31,560 bases of DNA from a virus: IMG/VR virus record IMGVR_UViG_3300007735_000607, positions 1 through 31,560 of that record; one strand, written 5' to 3'. The notes under the pieces were generated by a model that made no database searches, was not told the DNA's origin, and saw only the letters and a list, made by a program, of their open reading frames with translations. A program made the position numbers and the translations under genes. Positions 7,739 through 16,400 of this stretch are shown in pieces (the first letter of the stretch is position 1; the number at the start of each line of letters is the position of its first letter).

Positions 7739-8842
7739 ATGTTTGATGCTATCAAACCATTAGTTGACAGTGGAATCATTAACGAAGACACCAAGCAGGC
7801 AATCAATGAAGCTTGGGAAGCTAAGTTAAATGAAGCACGTGAAGAGATTCGGGCAGAAATGCGCGATGAATTCGCACAACGCTATGAACACGATAAAGGT
7901 GTAATGGTCGAAGCTCTTGATAGAATGGTAACAGAAAGTCTCCAATCAGAAATTCGCGAGTTCGCGGAAGAAAAGCAACAGTTGGCAGCTGACCGTGTGC
8001 GTTATAACCAACGCATGAAAGAAGCCGCACAACGCTTTGATCAATTCCTAGTAGGAAAACTAGCAGAAGAAATCAAAGAACTGCGCAGTGATCGCAAACT
8101 AACACAAGAAGCTACACAGCGTCTTGAAAAGTTTGTTATCAAAGCTCTTGCTGAAGAAATCCAAGAATTTGCCAAAGACAAGAAAGACGTAGTAGAAACT
8201 AAAGTTCGTTTAGTTCGTGAAGCTCAAAGTAAACTAGAGCAACTACAACGTCAATTCGTTGCTAAGAGTTCTGAACTTGTAAAAGAATCTGTTGCTAAGA
8301 AGTTAGAGTCTGAAATGACTCAATTAAAAGAAGACATCCAAATTGCTCGTGAGAACATGTTTGGTCGTAGAATTTTCGAAGCTTTCGCTGGAGAGTTTAG
8401 TTTAACACACTTAAACGAAAACCAAGAAATTTCAAAACTACGTCAAGCAATTGAGCAAAAGGATCAATTGATTGCAGAAGCAAAATCTATTGCTATGCAA
8501 AAAGCTTCTTTAGTTGAATCTAAAGACCGTGAGCTACGAATCATTAAAGAATCACAAGAGCGCCAAGCCACTCTTAATGAGTTGCTAAAGCCTCTAAACA
8601 AAGAAAAGCAAGCCGTTATGGTTAGCTTATTAGAAGGAGTGCAGACCAATAAATTACAGTCTGCATACGAAAAGTATTTGCCAGCTGTATTAAACAACAG
8701 CGCATCTGCCACAACAAAGGCTCCAAAGGCTCAGTTGTCAGAAAGCCGTGTAGAAGTAACTGGTGATAAATCTGCTAAGGTCAGCGCCGAACCTGATTAT
8801 AATAATGTAATCGAAATTAAGCGTTTAGCAGGGCTTAACTAA
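7739..8842 (+). CDS. gp22: Prohead core scaffold protein gp22
   Basis: Main internal scaffold around which gp23 assembles; it is normally degraded by gp21 during maturation. The protein is 367 residues (T4 gp22 is about 269), almost entirely charged helix with long coiled-coil stretches from about 18 to 310. It includes the MFGRRIFEAFAGEF segment (about 203-216) typical of gp22. The end (about 320-367) is Ala/Lys/Ser-rich and closes with a conserved-looking IEIKRLAGLN. Repeated LAEEI and related L-x-E sites (for example near 109-113) are plausible gp21 targets. A strong ribosome binding site (AAGGGGA) precedes the ATG at 7739. Confidence 0.92.
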   Translation: MFDAIKPLVDSGIINEDTKQAINEAWEAKLNEAREEIRAEMRDEFAQRYEHDKGVMVEALDRMVTESLQSEIREFAEEKQQLAADRVRYNQRMKEAAQRFDQFLVGKLAEEIKELRSDRKLTQEATQRLEKFVIKALAEEIQEFAKDKKDVVETKVRLVREAQSKLEQLQRQFVAKSSELVKESVAKKLESEMTQLKEDIQIARENMFGRRIFEAFAGEFSLTHLNENQEISKLRQAIEQKDQLIAEAKSIAMQKASLVESKDRELRIIKESQERQATLNELLKPLNKEKQAVMVSLLEGVQTNKLQSAYEKYLPAVLNNSASATTKAPKAQLSESRVEVTGDKSAKVSAEPDYNNVIEIKRLAGLN

Positions 8843-8863
8843 ACCCTAAGAAGGAAGAAGAAA

Positions 8864-10048
8864 ATGACACAAGCACTATTAGAAGGCCGCTGGGGCGAAA
8901 CTAAAGAAGCCCTGTTGGAAGGTCTAAACGGTTCTCGCAGAACCACAATGGGTGTGATCTTAGAAAACACTCGCAAGCACTTGGCTGAAAACGCAACAGC
9001 CGGCGCAACATCTGCAGGTAACGTAGCAACACTTAATCGTGTTATTCTACCAGTTATCCGTCGTGTTATGCCTACTGTTATCGCTAACGAAATCGTTGGT
9101 GTACAGCCTATGACTGGTCCAGTTGCACAGATTCACACATTGCGTGTACGCTATGCTGAAACTGCTACTGCAACAGCTCCAAGTCCATTCGACACAAGCA
9201 CAACTGCTGGTGACGAAGCACTAAGCCCATTCAAGATTGCCACAGCTTACTCTGGCAGCTTGACAACTGGCCGTGCTACAAGCACAGCCACATTAGAAGG
9301 CGTACCAGGCCGCAAGATCAACGTACAGATCTTAAAGCAAGTTGTTGAAGCCAAAACTCGTAAGTTGAGCGCTCGCTGGACTTTCGAAGCCGCACAAGAT
9401 GCACAATCTATGCATGGCCTAGACATTGAAGCAGAAATCATGGCTGCTTTAGCACAAGAAATCACAGTTGAAATCGACCAAGAGATCCTAGGTTCTCTAC
9501 GTTCATTGGCAGCTACAGATTTCGCATATGACCAAGCCGCTGTATCTGGTACAGCTACATTCGTTGGTGACGAGCATGCCGCATTAGCAGTTCTTATCAA
9601 CCGTGCAGCCAACTTGATCGCACAACGCACACGTCGTGGCGCAGGTAACTGGGCTGTTGTTTCTCCAGCATCGTTGACAGTATTGCAATCTGCAACTACT
9701 TCTGCTTTTGCTCGTACAACAGAAGGTACTTTCGAAGCACCTACAAACACTAAGTTTGTTGGTACACTAAACGGCGCAATGCGCATCTACGTTGACAGCT
9801 ATGCTAGCGATAGCCAAGCTGTTCTAGTAGGTTACAAAGGTTCTTCAGAGGCTGATGCCGCAGCATTCTACTGCCCATACATTCCTCTAATGAGCTCTGG
9901 TGTTGTTCTTGACCCAAGCACATTCGAACCAGTCGTAGGCTTTATGACTCGTTACGGATATGTTGAGTTAACAAACACAGCATCGTCTCTAGGTAACGCT
10001 GGTGACTACGTTAGCGAAATTTCTGTTGCTAACCTATCGTTCCAGTAA
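8864..10048 (+). CDS. gp23: Major capsid protein gp23
   Basis: HK97-fold major head protein of the T4 type. The stretch VIRRVMPTVIANEIVGVQPMTGPVAQIHTLRVRYA (about 64-98) aligns with the diagnostic T4 gp23 motif RRAIPNLIAFDICGVQPM. It is short: 394 residues against 521 in T4. The N-terminal delta domain is also short; L40-A41-E42 followed by N43 matches the gp21 cleavage rule and lies at the place equivalent to T4 E65. Further matches are at L5-L6-E7, L17-L18-E19 and I32-L33-E34. A strong ribosome binding site (AAGGAAG) precedes the ATG. The gene ends just before a strong terminator. Confidence 0.96.
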   Translation: MTQALLEGRWGETKEALLEGLNGSRRTTMGVILENTRKHLAENATAGATSAGNVATLNRVILPVIRRVMPTVIANEIVGVQPMTGPVAQIHTLRVRYAETATATAPSPFDTSTTAGDEALSPFKIATAYSGSLTTGRATSTATLEGVPGRKINVQILKQVVEAKTRKLSARWTFEAAQDAQSMHGLDIEAEIMAALAQEITVEIDQEILGSLRSLAATDFAYDQAAVSGTATFVGDEHAALAVLINRAANLIAQRTRRGAGNWAVVSPASLTVLQSATTSAFARTTEGTFEAPTNTKFVGTLNGAMRIYVDSYASDSQAVLVGYKGSSEADAAAFYCPYIPLMSSGVVLDPSTFEPVVGFMTRYGYVELTNTASSLGNAGDYVSEISVANLSFQ

Positions 10049-10088
10049 ACCGAAACGATTATTTCTCACTCGGGATGGGAAGACAATT

Positions 10089-10113
10089 TGGGGACTTCGG
10101 TCCCCATTTTGTT
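10089..10113 (+). terminator. Strong terminator after gp23
   Basis: A 7-bp GC-rich stem (10089-10095/10100-10106) with a TTCG tetraloop is followed by TTTTGTT. It closes the head operon before the next late promoter. Confidence 0.9.
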
Positions 10114-10119
10114 GGCTAT

Positions 10120-10135
10120 ACAATAAATACATTGT
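10120..10135 (+). promoter_or_regulatory. Late promoter ATAAATA within a small inverted repeat
   Basis: The core ATAAATA (10123-10129) overlaps an inverted repeat with arms ACAAT (10120-10124) and ATTGT (10131-10135). The predicted start is about base 10135, leaving a leader of about 65 bases before the ATG at 10200, the longest late leader here. The leader holds a possible weak hairpin (AGCG 10152-10155 with CGCT 10176-10179) and an AAAGGA ribosome binding site. Confidence 0.7.
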
Positions 10136-10199
10136 TCACATGAACTCTCGGAGCGCCACTTCGGGTAGCCTGGAACGCTAAAAATAAAGGAAAAATAAA

Positions 10200-10949
10200 A
10201 TGGCAAAATTAAAAATACAACACACAAGAACAGGCGCTGCCGGTTATGAAGCAGGTGCAACTATTGTTGAAGACAGTTATGTAAGCCCAACACTTATTAA
10301 CGGAAATCACATTGGTGGCACTGGCGGCGATAATGATCAAACAGTTCCCACTATCCGTGTTCGTTATCTTCGTGACACAGGCGGTGCTGTTGACACAGGT
10401 TATATCGTTGGTCAAAAAGGTATGCGTAAATTTGAAGTTAACAATACTTCAGACGCAAACACAACAGTGATTTCGTTAGTTAACAAACTGTCTACAGAAT
10501 TAACAGTGGCTAACACTGGTACAATCCTAGCAAACGTAGCAACTTATGCAGGTGCAAACGTAGCTAATATCGGTACAGGCGGCGGCGGTTACACAAATAA
10601 CCGTGCTTATGCTTATGTTACATGGACGGCAGCAAACGTTACTGGTTACAGTACCCCATCTACAGACCACCAAATGGCTGGCACAGGTTTGACAGGTAAC
10701 GTAACTGTGGTTGCAGTTAACAGCGCAACTAACGTAACTGTGGCAATCGCTACTCAAACTGTTACTACTGCACAAGCAGGCACAGTAACAGAAGGGTTCA
10801 ATGCCGCAAGAATTACCAACAAATTCGTATACGAATGGGATAATCAAAAGTGGAGATATTGGTTAGCCAATCCTTACAGCACTGGTAGTACACTAAGCAG
10901 TCAACCTGCTTGGCAAGGTGTTGTTTTCGTTCGCGTTGACAACAACTAA
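10200..10949 (+). CDS. Unknown virion-type protein, candidate head decoration protein
   Basis: A 249-residue Thr/Val/Ala/Gly/Asn-rich, probably all-beta protein without signal peptide or membrane segment. The N-terminus MAKLKIQHTRTGAAGYEAG is followed by a region (about 45-75) with VRYLRDTGGAVDTGYIVGQKGMRKFEV. A central low-complexity beta stretch covers 85-200, and aromatic residues cluster near the end (YEWDNQKWRYWLANPYS, about 219-235). It is a single-gene unit with its own late promoter and two flanking strong terminators, directly after gp23. That arrangement fits an abundant late structural protein such as a capsid decoration protein, but I recognise no family and function is inference. 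Confidence 0.75.
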   Translation: MAKLKIQHTRTGAAGYEAGATIVEDSYVSPTLINGNHIGGTGGDNDQTVPTIRVRYLRDTGGAVDTGYIVGQKGMRKFEVNNTSDANTTVISLVNKLSTELTVANTGTILANVATYAGANVANIGTGGGGYTNNRAYAYVTWTAANVTGYSTPSTDHQMAGTGLTGNVTVVAVNSATNVTVAIATQTVTTAQAGTVTEGFNAARITNKFVYEWDNQKWRYWLANPYSTGSTLSSQPAWQGVVFVRVDNN

Positions 10950-10969
10950 TTCAAATATTATTTTGATAC

Positions 10970-11000
10970 AAAAATGGGCTCCGGCCCATTTTTTGTCTTT
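10970..11000 (+). terminator. Terminator after the 10200 gene
   Basis: A 10-bp stem (10970-10979/10984-10993, loop TCCG) is followed by TGTCTTT. The A and T flanks of the stem would let it work to some extent in both directions. Confidence 0.9.
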
Positions 11001-11012
11001 ATTTTACCAAGC

Positions 11013-11019
11013 ATAAATA
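11013..11019 (+). promoter_or_regulatory. Late promoter core ATAAATA (fibre cluster start)
   Basis: ATAAATA ends 21 bases before the ATG at 11040 and directly follows a terminator. The predicted leader is about 15 bases. It would serve the four-gene run 11040-13419, which has no internal terminator that I can see. Confidence 0.75.
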
Positions 11020-11039
11020 TCATATAATTGGGATAAAGA

Positions 11040-11666
11040 ATGAGCGTTACCAAAAGAATAGGTACTGGTGATTATAATTTAACTACCAACGTTGCGGCTC
11101 AAAGCAATGTCGTGGTTACCACCGATACGTTTAAAATCATAGGCAACTTATATGTGCAGGGTAATTCGTCTGTTGTTAACGTAGCCAACATCAGTACAGC
11201 TGACCCGACAATTACATTAAATGCAAATGTAACTTCGCCATTTGCTGGTAATAGTGGTATCGAAATAAATCGTGGTACAGGCTATGCAACACCTGCTCTT
11301 TACTGGAATGAAACAACTGGAGCATGGCAAATTACTACAAATATTGCTAGCCCAGGCACTTATGCAAATATTGCAACTGCCGCGGCCGGAACAGGCACAG
11401 TTAGCGTAGGAACACAATATCAATTAGCTTATTACCAGACTGGTAGTTTAGTCAGCAATGTAGGAGCAAATTTAACTTGGACTGGAAATACTCAGCTTAC
11501 TATTACAGGTAATCTGAATGCAACAAACATCACATTGGGTACCGCTAATTTGACTACAGGGGCTGTTAACAGTGGCGGCACAGGAATTTATTTTAATAAT
11601 GCAAGCACAGCAGACGAGTTAGCCAGTAAATCTGCGGCAATCAAGTACAGCATTATCTTTGGTTAA
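11040..11666 (+). CDS. Tail fibre/adhesin-type structural protein
   Basis: A 208-residue Thr/Asn/Ala/Gly-rich beta protein. Residues 24-60 (VVVTTDTFKIIGNLYVQGNSSVVNV) and the following ADPTITLN segment resemble the fibre shaft modules of marine T4-like phages. A segment with GIEINRGTGYATPALYWNETTGAWQITTN (about 73-101) is a familiar fibre motif that also has a relative near the start of the 1377-residue fibre. The C-terminal 90 residues contain further beta-repeat sequence. No enzymatic motif is seen. It starts the fibre operon; a purine-rich GGGATAAAG precedes the ATG. Confidence 0.7.
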   Translation: MSVTKRIGTGDYNLTTNVAAQSNVVVTTDTFKIIGNLYVQGNSSVVNVANISTADPTITLNANVTSPFAGNSGIEINRGTGYATPALYWNETTGAWQITTNIASPGTYANIATAAAGTGTVSVGTQYQLAYYQTGSLVSNVGANLTWTGNTQLTITGNLNATNITLGTANLTTGAVNSGGTGIYFNNASTADELASKSAAIKYSIIFG

Positions 11667-11676
11667 GGAATATTAA

Positions 11677-11985
11677 ATGGCAATCAGAACATCAGCACTA
11701 GGAACAACGGCAGCAAACATATATGTAAGCAGTGGCAACAGTGCAATTACAACTATTCACATCTGTAATTACAGCTCAGTGGCACAGACAGTAAACGTAT
11801 ATATTGTGCCCAGCGGATTTACAGCCAACAGTCAGAATATCATTTATTCAAATTTAAGTGTTACAGCATATAACACACAGATTGTCTATGCTGAAAAGTT
11901 TATTTTAGGTAATAATGACAGTATACAGGCCAACGTCAGCAATGCTAGTACAACATCTGTAACAGTAAGTTCGATCGGAATCTAA
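11677..11985 (+). CDS. Small beta-rich structural protein of the fibre operon
   Basis: A 102-residue Ser/Asn/Thr/Ile/Val-rich protein predicted to be all beta. It contains IHICNYSSVAQTVNVYIVPSG (about 27-47) and a regular alternating strand pattern through the C-terminus, consistent with a single beta-sandwich domain. It lies 10 bases after the preceding fibre gene with an AAGGA ribosome binding site, and nearly abuts the next gene. I do not recognise a named family. Probably a virion component linked to the fibres or baseplate, inferred from position and composition. Confidence 0.6.
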   Translation: MAIRTSALGTTAANIYVSSGNSAITTIHICNYSSVAQTVNVYIVPSGFTANSQNIIYSNLSVTAYNTQIVYAEKFILGNNDSIQANVSNASTTSVTVSSIGI

Positions 11986-11987
11986 TA

Positions 11988-12413
11988 ATGGGACGCTTTC
12001 TTAAAAATCCAGAACTAGCACCTGGCGCACTGGCTGCAAAAATTCCAGTTGTTCCTAGCAGTGCCTATGGCGATAGCCCTGTTAACGGACTAATCAGATT
12101 CAATCAAGCCAGCACCAAAGTTGAATTATTTTATAATAATGTTTGGAATGAAATAGCTAAAATTGGTCGTGTGAATCTTGTACAAGATACGTTTACCACA
12201 GCCAATTCTACCACGCAGTACGGACCTATGACTTACAGTTATAGTTCAGGACAAGAAGCCAACGCAGTAGTTTATGTTGGCGGGGTAATGCAAGTACCAG
12301 GCACCAATTATCAATTCCAAGGTAATACCTATGTGTTGTTAAATCCCACTAACGGAACTAGCGGACAAACTATTACAGTTATCCATAATATAAACAGCAC
12401 TGATGCTGCCTAA
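11988..12413 (+). CDS. Fibre-associated structural protein
   Basis: A 141-residue protein. Its N-terminal half contains PVNGLIRFNQASTKVELFYNNVWNEI (about 31-56), like the short 'rendered as a plot of parameters' module seen in phage fibres (compare MFRFSTTQNLPEWYDGTAW in the 1377-residue fibre). The C-terminal half has VVYVGGVMQVPGTNYQFQGN...TITVIHN, also repeated in the fibres at 12424 and 13482 as V-x-x-NGV-x-Q-x-P-x-x-x-Y. It may therefore be a stand-alone version of a domain found inside the larger fibres. It starts two bases after the previous stop codon. Confidence 0.65.
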   Translation: MGRFLKNPELAPGALAAKIPVVPSSAYGDSPVNGLIRFNQASTKVELFYNNVWNEIAKIGRVNLVQDTFTTANSTTQYGPMTYSYSSGQEANAVVYVGGVMQVPGTNYQFQGNTYVLLNPTNGTSGQTITVIHNINSTDAA

Positions 12414-12423
12414 GAGGTAATAC

Positions 12424-13419
12424 ATGGCGATAGGAAAAATTTCCGGAGTCATGTTACAAAGCGATTTAACTCGCCAAGGACAGGACCTAAGTTTTGATGG
12501 AAATTTAATCTACTTAGATGTAGCTAATCGTCGTGTTGGCGTCAACACCATTACTCCCAATGTCAGCTTCAGTGTTAACGGCAACGTTAATGCTAATTAT
12601 TATTTAGGGTTAATTTCAACCTCCAGTCAACCTTTTATTACTAACGTTGGTACATTGATATCATTGGTGGTATCAGGCAATATTACCGGCGGTAATATAT
12701 CAACAAATGCAATTACAGGCACTGGTCTTGTTGTATCTGGGAACGTCACAGCCAATGGAATTAATGCTAATAGCATAGTTTCAAATAGTATAAGTTCTAG
12801 TGACGTAGTTATCACAGCCGCGAATTTAGGCAATTTGCGTATTTCGAATTCTACAATCACATCTATTCTTACTAGCGGGAACATAAATTTAGTTCCTACC
12901 GGAAACGGATTGGTTACAATGTCGGGCAACGCTGTGGCAATACCCAGCGGTAACACTGCAAGACAGCAGTCAGGAGTCCCTGCAGGTAGTTTACGATACA
13001 ATACAGATTTAACTTCACCAGAGTATTATACCGGTAATACCTGGATACCTGTAACAACTTCTGTGAGCTATCAAACTTTTACAGGTAATGGCGTAGGTGA
13101 CACATATCCGTTGAATCAATCGACTACTACTGGCGGTGTTTTGGTTAGTTTGAACGGTGTACAACAAACTCCAGGGGTAGCTTACACCGTAAGTAATAAC
13201 ACTATCACTTTTACAGAAATTCCTTTGAATACAGACGTCGTGGATGTCAGATTTATTGCTCCAGGGTCGACGTCGGGTCTTAATCTAATCGGTAATAATA
13301 CACCAGCCTCTAGTTCAAGTTACGGCATAGCCGGACAAGTTGCGTATAACTCTAATTTTGTATACATTTGTGTAGCCGCAAACACTTGGATCAGATCCAA
13401 TATAGTGTCATCGTTCTGA
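12424..13419 (+). CDS. Tail fibre-like protein
   Basis: A 331-residue beta-repeat protein. The N-terminus MAIGKISGVMLQSDLTRQGQDLSFDGNLIYLDVANRRVGVNT resembles the attachment end of fibres in T4-like marine phages (RQG-x-DL...NRVGI). Residues 50-165 are a Gly/Asn/Ile/Ser-rich shaft with repeated SGN and NIT units. At about 183-205 a RYNTDLTSPEYYTGNTWIPV module occurs, and at about 235-285 the VSLNGVQQTPGVAYTVSNNTITFTE module shared with the 11988 and 13482 proteins. The end (NFVYICVAANTWIRSN) is aromatic. It belongs to the operon from the late promoter at 11013, with a GAGG ribosome binding site. Confidence 0.75.
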   Translation: MAIGKISGVMLQSDLTRQGQDLSFDGNLIYLDVANRRVGVNTITPNVSFSVNGNVNANYYLGLISTSSQPFITNVGTLISLVVSGNITGGNISTNAITGTGLVVSGNVTANGINANSIVSNSISSSDVVITAANLGNLRISNSTITSILTSGNINLVPTGNGLVTMSGNAVAIPSGNTARQQSGVPAGSLRYNTDLTSPEYYTGNTWIPVTTSVSYQTFTGNGVGDTYPLNQSTTTGGVLVSLNGVQQTPGVAYTVSNNTITFTEIPLNTDVVDVRFIAPGSTSGLNLIGNNTPASSSSYGIAGQVAYNSNFVYICVAANTWIRSNIVSSF

Positions 13420-13445
13420 TCCTATAAAAACCACTTTTTTCTACT

Positions 13446-13470
13446 TTTGGTAAATAGTATTATAACCAAA
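13446..13470 (+). promoter_or_regulatory. Late promoter GTAAATA in an inverted-repeat loop (large fibre)
   Basis: The core GTAAATA (13450-13456) overlaps the 5' arm and loop of a perfect 6-bp inverted repeat (13446-13451/13465-13470). The predicted start is near 13462, about 20 bases before the ATG at 13482. No GC-rich terminator is visible between the preceding gene and this promoter. Confidence 0.65.
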
Positions 13471-13481
13471 GGTATTTCGGC

Positions 13482-16400
13482 ATGGCTATTACAAGAATTT
13501 TTAACAACCAGATCACTGACGCAACAATTACAAACGTCAAAATCGCTAGTGGAACGCTAACTGGCGATAAAATGAACAACAATTTGACGTTCAACAGTAA
13601 TCTTGTACTGAACGGAAACTTAACAGTAACAGGCAACGTTACAGCAGTTCAAAGTACAACTACACAGATCACTGATCCTTTATTAACTTTAGCTTTGGGT
13701 AACCCCGGCACATCCTATGACATGGGTGTTGTTTTAATTCGCGGATCGGGTGGTAACAGATTCATGGGATACAAAGAAAATGCCAATGCCTTTGTATTCA
13801 TTCAAACAACAGAAGATGGTCTAACTACAGGTAACATTGCTACCACAGCTTATAGTAACGTAATCTTTGGTAATGCCACAACTTTAGGTAGCACTACTTT
13901 AGGCGGATTTACAATCAGCGGAAACACACTAAGTTCTGCTGGCGCAATGACTATTCGCAGTGATGCAGGCACAGTCACTATCGCTAACACTTTGGTGGGT
14001 TCGGGCGCAGTTAACCTAGGTTCAACACTCAGCGTATTTGGCACAGCCACAGTCAACGCATTGACCAGTAACGGTGCTATCATTGGTACTACAGGTAGTT
14101 TTAGCAGTAACTTAACAGCCAGCGCATTAACTGTAAACACTAGTGCAGTAATTACAACAACACTACAGGCAGCGGGGGGTCTACAAAATACTCCAATCGG
14201 TAACGTGACACCAAGCACAGCATTGTTTACAACAGTGGGTGCAAGCGGAAACGTTACAGCTAACGCATTGACAGTAAACAACACAGCTACAATCGGTAGT
14301 ACACTAGGTGTAACAGGTAACATCAACGGAAATAGCGCAACACTAACAGGCAGTATAGTTACTACAGGTCCAGGTCAACACATAGGTGGACTACAAGCAA
14401 CGCCAATTGGTAATGCCACAGCAAGTACAGGTCAATTCACCACAGTAAGTGCCACAGGAAATATTACAGGCGCCGCATTAACCAGTAACGGCTCTATTAC
14501 CGCAGTAACCACAATCAGTGGTTTGGGCGGATTACAAGCAACACCAATTGGTAACGTAACACCAAGCAGTGGTTTATTTACAAACATTGGTACTAGCGGT
14601 AACGCTACTGTTAGCGCACTAACAGTAAATAACAGCGCCACAGTCGGTACAACATTGGGTGTAACTGGTAACGCAACTATTGGTAATGTCAGCACAGCAG
14701 CCATAGGAGCCAGTGGCATTGTTACTATCACTAATACTACAGACGCTACAGGTACTAGTTCTGGTGCATTGCAAGTATCAGGTGGCGCAAGTATTAATAA
14801 AAACTTGTACGTTGTTGGTAATATCTATGCTGGTAACATTATTGCTATTCAAGCAAACACATTGTCTGTTCAAGATCCGTTGTTATACTTGACTGCTAAC
14901 AGTGTATTCCCATACAACTACAGTATCGGTTTCTTCAGTCAGTATCAAGGTGGTACTGTTGCCAACGCTAATGCCAACATTTATCAACACACAGGTTTTG
15001 TAAGAGATAACACAGATGCAGTTTGGAAATTATTCAGTAACGTTGTTGCTGAACCTGGTATTACAGTAGACTTTACTAATGCACTATATGATGCAATTCG
15101 TGTAGGCAATACCACAGTAAGTGGAACTTTAAATGTTTCTGGAGCCACAACATATTCAGGTAATATCACTGTTAATGGTTTAACAGTTAATACCAGTGCG
15201 GTGATAGGTACTACATTACAGGCCGCAGGCGGTATACAAGCAACTCCAATCGGAAATGCCACAGCAAGTTCGGGTCAGTTTACTACAGTAAGTGCTACAG
15301 GTAATATAACTGGTGCTGGATTGACTAGTAATGGCTCAATTACAGCGGCAACAACTCTAAGTGCCGCTGGCGGCATACAAGCTACCCCGATTGGTAATGT
15401 AACACCAAGCAGTGGTCAGTTCACAACATTGAACGCCACTGGTAATGCCACAGTTGGTAACCTTAGTACCACAAATATAAATGCTACAAATGGTACATTT
15501 ACAAATAATGTATCAGTACAAGGAACATTAACAGCAACCAGCAACGTTGTTGCTAATACATCGGGTATTTTTTACGGAAATTCAATTACTGGTAATGGAG
15601 CTATATTTGCAGGTGTTCCTGGATTTACCAGTTTGGGCACTAACGTAGTAGTTCAATTCTCCGGCAATGTGAATTCTTATAGTCAAATTAACTTTGAAAA
15701 TACCAATAGTGGCAATTTGGCTAGTACAGACTATATTGCTACAGCGGACAACGGCACTGACAGTACATTCTTTGCTGACTTTGGTATTGCTAGTAGCACC
15801 CATAACGATCCTACATTCTTTGGTGACAGTGGGTCGTTCAATGATGCATATTTGTATGTGGTAGCCAACGGTGTTACCAGCGGCAGTACCAGTCGAGGTA
15901 ATTTGATATTAGGTTCCACTAACGGGGTCGTTAAAACTTTTGTTGGCAATACTGCACAATCAAGTGTAATCACTACACACAATGCAAGCCAATTTGCAGT
16001 TAACGTATCCACAGCATCAACAGGTTCTACTACTGGTGCCTTAGTAGTTAACGGCGGCGTAGGTGTAGCAGGAACATTAAACGTACAAACTGCGGCAAAC
16101 TTAGGTAACGTTACATTTAACAATACTACAATCAGCAGTAACGTTACAAACACAGGCCTAACAATTAATCCTAATGGCACAGGTACAACTACATTTAACA
16201 GCGGTCTAAACAACAGCAGAACTGTTATTCAAGGCACAACAGCTAACACATTTGTTGTCACAGGTTCACAGATTGGTGTCAATACAGCAACACCAACATC
16301 TGGCACGGTAGTAGACTTTAATACTAATAGCAGTATTATGCTACCAAAAGGTACTACAGCGGCAAGACCTGGTACTCCTGTGGCAGGTATGTTCCGTTTC

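Noticed and set aside
10152-10179. Hairpin in the leader of the 10200 gene as a riboswitch
   Set aside because: Only a four-base outer stem is convincing; it is too weak to assign a function.
5739-13470. Fifteen-base match AGTATTATAACCAAA at 5739-5753 and 13456-13470, both beside GTAAATA late cores
   Set aside because: The order relative to the promoter is reversed in the two places and the sequence is AT-rich; chance cannot be excluded.
14170-15470. Regular repeats considered as a CRISPR array
   Set aside because: The units are coding, imperfect and unevenly spaced within a fibre gene.
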